Source: an uncultured bacterium
GTDB lineage: Bacteria > Armatimonadota > Zipacnadia > Zipacnadales > Zipacnadaceae
Reading direction: 5' to 3'
Assembly: GCA_937928475.1 (NCBI GenBank)
Contig: CALFVE010000020.1
Coordinates: 1 to 11,959, forward strand
Length of the DNA stretch: 11,959 nucleotides
Shown: piece after piece, positions 6,217 to 11,959 of the stretch
Layout of the letters: each line of letters opens with the position of its first letter
Position numbering within the stretch: the stretch's first letter is position 1
Translations under genes and position numbers: made by a program
The notes under the pieces: model-generated
Seen by the model: only the letters and a program-made list of their open reading frames with translations
The model's database searches: none
Told to the model about the DNA's origin: nothing

Positions 6217-9200
6217 ATGGGAAGGACGCTCATCTGCATAGCCGCCATTCTGGCCGTGGTGACCGCCTCGGGCTGCTTCGCTGCCCCTAACCCGGCTGTG
6301 CTTTGTCTCAACTGGGTGCACGCGAAGTACGTAGCGAATCCGCTCAAGAACATGGGCATCGAGGTGGACGTGTGCCCACCCGCCCAACTCGCTGAGCGTC
6401 TGGCCACCGGGCAGTACAACGTGGCGGTGGTCAGCACCATGGACGACGCCACTCGCAAAGTAATAGACGACTTCCTGGCCCAGGGCGGGGGCGTCTTCGT
6501 GTTCAACCCGGAGAACTCGTACTCGTCCGCGGCCTGGGGCCCCACCAACGAATGGCTGTCCGCTCTGGGGGCCCGCCCCCGCTGGGAACTTCTGCAAGAC
6601 ACCGACCCCAACAACGTCGTCCGCGACATCATGGGCTGCCGATTGTCCTGGAGCACCCAGGTCTTCCCGCCGGTGAACGAGGGTGTGCGCGGCGTGCTTA
6701 CCCTGATCTGGGGCAGCACGACCGGCCTAGAGCCGCCCATGTCGCTAGACTTCAGCCCGGAGTGGACGGTGGTCGTGCGTGGCGCGCCCTCCATGCAGGG
6801 CGCCCCCGAAACGCGGCATGATGTGCAGTTGCAGCCGTACATTCCTAAGGAACTGGCCCCACCCTCGCCGGCGCTGATGGGGATTCGCGAGGTGGGCAAG
6901 GGCCGCCTGGCCGTGGTGGGCATCCGACGGCATTGGCTCTTCACGCCTCCCCCCAACTGCCCCACCACCGAGGCGATGCTGACGGCCGGGGCGGGAGACA
7001 AGCCCAGCGACTGGCTCCGGGTCTTCGCCAACACCTTCCGCTGGCTGGCGGAGCCTTCCCTGGCCGCGGGCAAAGGCGGCGCCACGACCCCAGAGGCGGT
7101 GCTTAATCCCCCGGTCACGCCCTGGGAGATTGCGCCCGTGGTGGACTGGAGCAAACCCCGGCCGATGGAGAACCAGTTGCAGACCAAGGGACTGATCGGT
7201 GCCCGCACCGCGCTCTCCTCGGGCACCGGCACTGTCGCCGACTACGCCCGAGCCGCCCGTGCGGCGGGCCTGGACTTCATTGTCTTCTTAGAAGACAGCC
7301 TGAAGATGGACCAGGCCAAGTGGGACCAGCTGGTGGAACAGTGCAAGGCCGCCTCCGACGAGCGCTTCCTGGCCGTGCCCGGCCTCACTTACGAAGATGC
7401 CCAGGGCAATCACCACTACGTCTTTGCCGACCAGGTCAAGTTCCCCAAGCCTTCCATGCTTCTGCCCGACGGTCGCCTCGCCACCATCCAGCCCATGCGC
7501 AGCCACGCCTTCTTCGACTACGACAACGAATACCTCCAGCAAGAGGCCATCCGCGGCTTCTGGAATCACAAGAACAACTTCCTGCCGCCCGCCGACTACA
7601 AGCTCTACAACTCCTTCCCCGTTTACTCCTTCGAGGACGGCAAGCAGATTGACGACGCCCTGGAGGACTACCTGTACTTGCAGGGCATTGGAGGCTGCCA
7701 GAACGCGGTCGCCCTCGAATTCATGAACAGCCCGGACCAGGTCGCCAAGCGTGCGGCGGAGGGCTGGAAGGTGGTCGTGCACCGACCGCTCAAGGACCTA
7801 GACGGCAAGTGGTATCGGGGCGCCTGGTCGTTCAGCGGCAGCGGCTCGCAGTACCTCACCAACGGCCCCACCATCCTCGTCTGGGACTGCCCCAACCGCT
7901 TGGTGGGGAGCAACGGCGAGTGGTGGCGGCCGGATCAGTGGGAGTACCGCCTGCGGCTACGGGTGGCGTCCGACGTGGGCCTGAAGAGCGTGACTGTCCA
8001 CGACGGGGACCGGGAGGTCTTCCGCCGCTGGACGCCCACCGGCGCGAAGCAGTTCGAGCAGGAACTCGTGCTGGCCAACTGCCAGCAGCGAGGCTGGACG
8101 CTGGTGGTGGAGGACCTGCAGGGCCGACGCGCCATCAGCATGTCCTTCTGGAACCGCAACCTGAACATGGAGGAGTTCTTCTGCAGCGACCGCTGCAACT
8201 TCCTGGGGAGCGCGCGTCTCCGTACCCGCCAGGGGGCACAGTACTGGACACCTATCGGCTTCCAGGCGAACATGGGAGTAACCCCCTCGAAGGGCCGGCT
8301 GGATCTGTCCCTGGCCCCGGCGGTGGGCCTGACCCCCAACTCACCCACGCTGCCGGTGGATGGCGCTCCCGCCGGCTTCCCGACCTACGTGCTGCACTTC
8401 GGCCCGCAGATCCCAGACGAACTGAGCCCTCTGTACGCCTACCCGCACACCTACCTGATCAGCCCGGAGATCGCCATCGGGCAGGCGGACGTGATCTGGG
8501 GCTACGATCCGGCCGAGAAGGGGGCGGAATTCACGCCCTTAGGGCACCGCTACGAACAGCCCCAGGAGGGGTGGGGCAACGCCTGGGGTGGCTGGCATCG
8601 TCTTATTCCGACTCGCAAGGTCACTGGCTGGCAGCGCACCTACGCCTGCAACTGGCTGACCGAGGGTTTCCGGCTGGGCTGGCACGAAACGAGCCTGACC
8701 CTGAAGGAGCCGGTCACCGTGCCGGACAAGGGTCTGTATGTCGTCACCATGAAAGGCGAACTCTGGCAGGGAACCACCAAGATAGGGACAAGCGAGACAC
8801 CCTCGATTAGTGGTCCCTTGGCGCGGGGAACCTTTGCGACGCTGGAGGACCGCGGGGGCGCGGTGGTGCTCATCGGTACCGGCAATGATCTGGTCTACGA
8901 GTACGGTCGCGGCAATATAACCGTCTACTACAGGCCCAACAAGGCGGAACTGGCCAAAGGCGACACCATCTACTACACAGTGGCCTTCGCCGGCGCCTCC
9001 GGGGAGACTACTACGCAAGAGATGCTCGACTTTGCTGCCAAGTTCGGGATCAGTACTCCGGGAACGGTAGGCTATCAGGCCAGCGTAACGCGAGGGAAAC
9101 TCCTCGACAACTACATGGTGCTGCGCCTGGGTAGCGAGAACGGTGCCGCCGAGGTGCGCATACCTCGGGTTACCCTGCCTGGCTTTCTGCCGGTGAGCGT

Positions 9201-9549
9201 GGAGGGACTCAACGACAACTGGTCGGTGATCTTACTGGACAAGGCTCGGCCTAAGCCCAACTTCCGCGCCCTGCCCATTCGGGACGGCCGGACCTTCGCC
9301 CAGATTGACACCTGCCTGTCTGACAGCGATCTGTTCATCGGCCACCCCCTCACGGCCAATCGCCCGGAGGTCAAACTGCTGGTGTCCTGGCAGGAGCCGG
9401 GGAAGTGGTTTGTTGAGGCGCACAATCCAACCGACCAGGCAATTCAGACTACTCTGAAGACCAATCCCGGTTGGACCGTCTTTGCCTTTCAAGAGACTAT
9501 GACGCTCGCGCCGGGCAGCAGCCAGGTCTGGACGGTCACTGAAAGGTAG
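6217..9549 (+). CDS. Exported 1110-residue multidomain protein: GATase-like region, degenerate PHP-like region, unknown C-terminal half
   Basis: Residues 1-23 form a signal peptide: a basic start, a hydrophobic core (LICIAAILAVVT), then ASGC at 17-20, an acceptable lipobox, so it is probably lipid-anchored; cleavage after CFA is the alternative. About 25-285 resembles class-I-glutamine-amidotransferase or ThuA-like folds: AVLCLNWVHAKY, VAVVSTMDDAT, FLAQGGGVFVFNPE, and GKGRLAVVGIRRHW near the end. About 325-480 is like a PHP metallo-esterase domain (GLIGARTALSSGTGT, then AARAAGLDFIVFLED, then VPGLTYEDAQGNHHYVF), but the H-x-H, SDG and TDH ligand positions read G-x-R, SSG and LED. About 530-620 looks like a beta-sandwich (YRLRLRVASD, VTVHDGDREVFRRW). 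From 620 to 1110 I recognise no family; it is Trp/Tyr/Gly-rich and strand-like, ending in PGSSQVWTVTER. It is the last gene of the probable operon and probably binds or processes glycan at the cell envelope. Export is fairly sure; function is unknown. Confidence 0.7.
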   Translation: MGRTLICIAAILAVVTASGCFAAPNPAVLCLNWVHAKYVANPLKNMGIEVDVCPPAQLAERLATGQYNVAVVSTMDDATRKVIDDFLAQGGGVFVFNPENSYSSAAWGPTNEWLSALGARPRWELLQDTDPNNVVRDIMGCRLSWSTQVFPPVNEGVRGVLTLIWGSTTGLEPPMSLDFSPEWTVVVRGAPSMQGAPETRHDVQLQPYIPKELAPPSPALMGIREVGKGRLAVVGIRRHWLFTPPPNCPTTEAMLTAGAGDKPSDWLRVFANTFRWLAEPSLAAGKGGATTPEAVLNPPVTPWEIAPVVDWSKPRPMENQLQTKGLIGARTALSSGTGTVADYARAARAAGLDFIVFLEDSLKMDQAKWDQLVEQCKAASDERFLAVPGLTYEDAQGNHHYVFADQVKFPKPSMLLPDGRLATIQPMRSHAFFDYDNEYLQQEAIRGFWNHKNNFLPPADYKLYNSFPVYSFEDGKQIDDALEDYLYLQGIGGCQNAVALEFMNSPDQVAKRAAEGWKVVVHRPLKDLDGKWYRGAWSFSGSGSQYLTNGPTILVWDCPNRLVGSNGEWWRPDQWEYRLRLRVASDVGLKSVTVHDGDREVFRRWTPTGAKQFEQELVLANCQQRGWTLVVEDLQGRRAISMSFWNRNLNMEEFFCSDRCNFLGSARLRTRQGAQYWTPIGFQANMGVTPSKGRLDLSLAPAVGLTPNSPTLPVDGAPAGFPTYVLHFGPQIPDELSPLYAYPHTYLISPEIAIGQADVIWGYDPAEKGAEFTPLGHRYEQPQEGWGNAWGGWHRLIPTRKVTGWQRTYACNWLTEGFRLGWHETSLTLKEPVTVPDKGLYVVTMKGELWQGTTKIGTSETPSISGPLARGTFATLEDRGGAVVLIGTGNDLVYEYGRGNITVYYRPNKAELAKGDTIYYTVAFAGASGETTTQEMLDFAAKFGISTPGTVGYQASVTRGKLLDNYMVLRLGSENGAAEVRIPRVTLPGFLPVSVEGLNDNWSVILLDKARPKPNFRALPIRDGRTFAQIDTCLSDSDLFIGHPLTANRPEVKLLVSWQEPGKWFVEAHNPTDQAIQTTLKTNPGWTVFAFQETMTLAPGSSQVWTVTER

Positions 9550-9577
9550 CAAGGAGAAACACCCCGCAAAGCGGCCC

Positions 9578-9595
9578 GGCCCCGAGGCGGGGGCC
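9578..9595. terminator. GC-rich hairpin after the exported-protein gene
   Basis: GGCCCC at 9578-9583 pairs exactly with GGGGCC at 9590-9595 around the loop GAGGCG, 28 bases after the stop at 9549. It may help end the + strand transcript. It has no T-tract, so intrinsic termination is doubtful. The arm sequence is identical to that of the hairpin at 1293-1310, which makes a dispersed repeat an alternative reading. Confidence 0.35.
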
Positions 9596-9616
9596 ACAGG
9601 CAAGAGGCGCTAGGTC

Positions 9617-9646
9617 AGACGCTTCCGCGCAGAGATGGGAGCGTCT
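9617..9646. terminator. Ten-base-pair hairpin between convergent genes
   Basis: AGACGCTTCC at 9617-9626 pairs with GGGAGCGTCT at 9637-9646 (nine Watson-Crick pairs and one G-T), with a 10-base loop. It sits between the stops of two convergent genes (9549 on +, 9695 on -), the usual place for a shared terminator. Neither strand has a run of T after the stem; on the + strand a CT-rich GTCTCCGTCTCC follows. The rest of the 9550-9694 spacer shows no gene. Confidence 0.42.
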
Positions 9647-9694
9647 GTCTCCGTCTCCGGGAGCTCACCCGTGGCTGATGGCTAAGATGCGAGC

Positions 9695-11959
9695 CTAGAA
9701 TACCCCGCGCTCCCGCCGTTCCTCCGCCGTTTCCGTGTCCTTGCTCATTCGCTTGGCGGCCCCTGCCGCCAGCGGTACGCCCAGGTTGGTGAGCAGACAC
9801 ATCAAGTACCGTCGGGGGCGTTCCGGCTCGTCGAAGTCGGGCAGTTGCCAGCGGAGATTGTCTATGACCAGGGTGCCTTTGCCCACCGGGTAGATGGTCA
9901 CCGCTCCCCGCCGCGTGATTTGTGTGGCTTGGTCACCTTGCTTCAGTCTGATCACAGCGCTGGCCGGCTCCGGGTGCAACGGCGCAGCCGTCCAGGGCGG
10001 CACCTTGGCCTTGTCCACAATCCAGTACAGATAGTTATGAGTCATCCCGTTGGCCAGGGGATGAGTGTGGCGGAAGATGTCGAATTCCTCGGGTTCCGCT
10101 GCACCCGGCAGGACCTCTCCCGGAAGGTCAAACGCGTTTAGCACGCTCCGCGTCTGCGCCTCGCTCAGTTCGTGCAGATAGACCGTCCTGCCGGCTTCGA
10201 GTGCCGCGCCGATTTCCTCCAGTGCTTCTTCCAGGCTCTCGCCCAGGCAAGCGCCGTCAATCAGCGCCACCTCCGCCTGCAACGCCTCGGCCAGCGTGGC
10301 TGGCTGCCCCATGAATCCGACCTCGCGGAGACGCACCAGGCTCTCCTGGCCCAGGCAGGCCCCGACCGTCGCGGGCCGATGCTCCGGTCGGTAATCGGCT
10401 AGGGCCACCACAAGATTGGCCACCACCGGCGCCTCCAGAAGTTTCGGAAACAACTCCAGGGTACTAACCAGATACGAGCCGCACCCATGCCGCAACTCGA
10501 GCAGGGGGGTGGCTGTCAGGCCCGCGCGGTCGGTCCCCGCCACCAGTAGCGGGATCGCATTCCCCTCCTGCGGCGTCTCCAGACAGGAGCGGGCCACGTA
10601 GTAGTCCTCTCCCCACAGACAGAAGTCGTCGTCCGTGAAGCGGGCCATCACGGGATGATAGGGCGCGCGGCCCCAGGCGTAGGTGATTTCGAGCCTACGG
10701 CCGGGCGCATGCCCGGGATAAGCCTTGAGCGGTACCGGCAGGTCCCCCCACACAGGCTCAGCCTTGTCCAAGATCACCAGACCACCTTCGCGCACGAACC
10801 GCTCCACAATCCCGCGCACACGGCGCCAGTCGGCGGCGTGGACCTTCGCCTCCGCGAAGTTGAGCCAGAGGGCGCGGAAAGCGCTCAGATCGGTTCGCTC
10901 CTCCAACGTTGGGAGGAAGATGCCGCCTTGCAGCCCTCGCTCAGCGAAGAGCGCGGCCAGCCGGCCCTCCGGGTCGTAGATCGCACAGTCCGGGGGAAAG
11001 GTCCGCTCACGCGATTTCGGCCACACCCGCAAGGTCTTGGTCCACTCGTCCACGATCTCCTCTCCGCAGGTAAGCGTAGCCCGCAAGAGCAGGTCGAGGC
11101 GCTGCTCGGTCACTGGAGCCCGGAACCGACTGGTGAAGGCCAGATTCTCCGCCGGGCCGTAGACCTTGGGCGGCATGGTCTCTTGCCAGAGAACCTCTTC
11201 GTCGCAGGTAATCTCCAGTTTGAGCGCCAGTTCGCGGTTGTACCGGGTGTCGTTGTGAATTGAGAGTGGGAAAGACAATTCGTCGCCCGAGAACCACTGC
11301 GTCCGGTAGCCGTGATCCAGGACGGCCAGGGGACGAACCGCCCGGGTGTGCGCAGCCACGTCTGAGCGCTCCAGAACCGGCCCGACCTCGGTCCGGTTGC
11401 CGAGCACAAAGGCCCAGGCACAAAAGCCCGACACGTCCTGCCGTCGGTAGGCCTGCACCTCCATCGGCCACAATTTCGCGTTGACCCGCTCCGTGCCGTG
11501 GTCTTTGTCCTCAAAGGCGATGTCACCGACGATGCACGCCTGCGCGTCGGGGGTGGCTCCGAAGACACAGGTGAACTCCCCGATGAACAGAGGTTTGTCC
11601 TTGCGCCAGCTCCAAGCGGGCATCTTGTCCCGCGCCGGTCCGTACCAGGGGAAGAGGAAACTACCGTCCAGCCAGTACGCGGTGGGGGGATAGTCGGGAA
11701 AGGCCTGCCAAGACTTGGGGTAGTGCAGGTTGTACATGCGCAGCCGGCCGAGGAAGTCCATCGCCGAGGACATCTGAATGATGCGGCTGTCGTCTTCCGC
11801 CTCGGCTTCCTCAATGATGCGTAGGAAGCAGCGGGTCATCGCCGCCATCTTGGGGTTCTCTAGGTCGTAGCGCGTGATCGGGGACATCTCGTTGGACAGC
11901 GACCAGATCACGACCGAGGGGTTGTTGCGGTCCCGACGCACCAGTGCTTCCAGGAAGTG
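9695..11959 (-). CDS. GH2-family beta-galactosidase/beta-glucuronidase-type enzyme, N-terminus off the window, with GATase-like C-terminal tail
   Basis: Read on the minus strand, the frame is open to the right edge (H-F-L-E-A-L-V-R-R-D...), so the visible 754 codons lack the usual GH2 N-terminal sandwich domains and the start of the barrel. RDRNNPSVVIWSLSNE is the classic GH2 signature; the acid/base Glu is encoded at 11888-11890. KPLFIGEF supplies the nucleophile Glu at 11576-11578, 104 residues later. The barrel ends near GFCAWAF (about 11410-11430). An Ig-like strand domain follows (about 11020-11310), then two successive segments that look like glutamine-amidotransferase-type folds: about 10375-10990, ending YLVSTLELFPKLLEAPVV, and about 9770-10374, ending GKGTLVIDNLRW. 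Such tails occur in trimerising beta-galactosidases of other families; here they roughly double the length after the barrel. The protein ends at TAG 9695-9697 after a charged tail (KDTETAEERRERG). Export cannot be judged. Substrate could be beta-galactoside, glucuronide or mannoside. Confidence 0.83.
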   Translation of the reverse strand, partial: HFLEALVRRDRNNPSVVIWSLSNEMSPITRYDLENPKMAAMTRCFLRIIEEAEAEDDSRIIQMSSAMDFLGRLRMYNLHYPKSWQAFPDYPPTAYWLDGSFLFPWYGPARDKMPAWSWRKDKPLFIGEFTCVFGATPDAQACIVGDIAFEDKDHGTERVNAKLWPMEVQAYRRQDVSGFCAWAFVLGNRTEVGPVLERSDVAAHTRAVRPLAVLDHGYRTQWFSGDELSFPLSIHNDTRYNRELALKLEITCDEEVLWQETMPPKVYGPAENLAFTSRFRAPVTEQRLDLLLRATLTCGEEIVDEWTKTLRVWPKSRERTFPPDCAIYDPEGRLAALFAERGLQGGIFLPTLEERTDLSAFRALWLNFAEAKVHAADWRRVRGIVERFVREGGLVILDKAEPVWGDLPVPLKAYPGHAPGRRLEITYAWGRAPYHPVMARFTDDDFCLWGEDYYVARSCLETPQEGNAIPLLVAGTDRAGLTATPLLELRHGCGSYLVSTLELFPKLLEAPVVANLVVALADYRPEHRPATVGACLGQESLVRLREVGFMGQPATLAEALQAEVALIDGACLGESLEEALEEIGAALEAGRTVYLHELSEAQTRSVLNAFDLPGEVLPGAAEPEEFDIFRHTHPLANGMTHNYLYWIVDKAKVPPWTAAPLHPEPASAVIRLKQGDQATQITRRGAVTIYPVGKGTLVIDNLRWQLPDFDEPERPRRYLMCLLTNLGVPLAAGAAKRMSKDTETAEERRERGVF

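Noticed and set aside
7809..8810. A 333-codon open frame on the + strand inside the exported-protein gene
   Set aside because: It lies wholly within the real gene in another frame, its protein is Arg/Pro/Gly-rich without domain character, and long shadow frames are expected at this GC content.
10655..11263. A 202-codon + strand open frame opposite the GH2 gene
   Set aside because: The minus strand encodes a continuous GH2 protein with both catalytic motifs; the + strand frame has no family likeness.

Overview
The window is GC-rich, tightly packed bacterial DNA that holds six protein genes of carbohydrate metabolism and no RNA gene, CRISPR array or insertion sequence that I can see. Two genes run off the edges: the first has lost its N-terminus on the left, and the last, on the minus strand, has lost its N-terminus on the right. 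The mix of a GH51-like arabinofuranosidase, a heparinase II/III-like lyase, a right-handed beta-helix protein, a GH2 enzyme with glutamine-amidotransferase-like tails and a large secreted multidomain protein resembles glycan loci of uncultivated Armatimonadota or Planctomycetota-type bacteria. That placement is an inference from protein style only; there is no phylogenetic marker here.

Layout, left to right. 2-1246 (+): C-terminal part of a pectate-lyase-superfamily beta-helix protein. 1247-1415: intergenic spacer with two overlapping, mutually exclusive GC hairpins and a small inverted repeat. 1416-3224 (+): GH51-family alpha-L-arabinofuranosidase-like enzyme. 3264-5318 (+): heparinase II/III-like polysaccharide lyase. 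5332-6141 (+): isochorismatase-fold cysteine hydrolase with an atypical active site. 6217-9549 (+): 1110-residue exported, probably lipid-anchored protein with a glutamine-amidotransferase-like N-terminal region, a PHP-like region lacking its metal ligands, and a long unrecognised C-terminal half. 9550-9694: convergent intergenic spacer with two hairpins. 9695-11959 (-): GH2 beta-galactosidase/beta-glucuronidase-type enzyme missing its N-terminal domains.

The four complete + strand genes have gaps of 39, 13 and 75 bases and probably form one transcription unit, possibly begun in the 1247-1415 spacer. A plausible joint role is breakdown of an acidic, arabinose-containing polysaccharide (pectin-like, or an exopolysaccharide): the lyase would cut uronic-acid linkages, the GH51 enzyme would remove arabinofuranose, and the GH2 enzyme would remove galactose or glucuronate. 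GH51 and the lyase show no signal peptide, which suggests they act on imported oligosaccharides. No transporter, SusC/SusD pair, sigma/anti-sigma pair or regulator lies in the window, so the substrate stays open. The least explained parts are the 1110-residue exported protein and the cysteine hydrolase.
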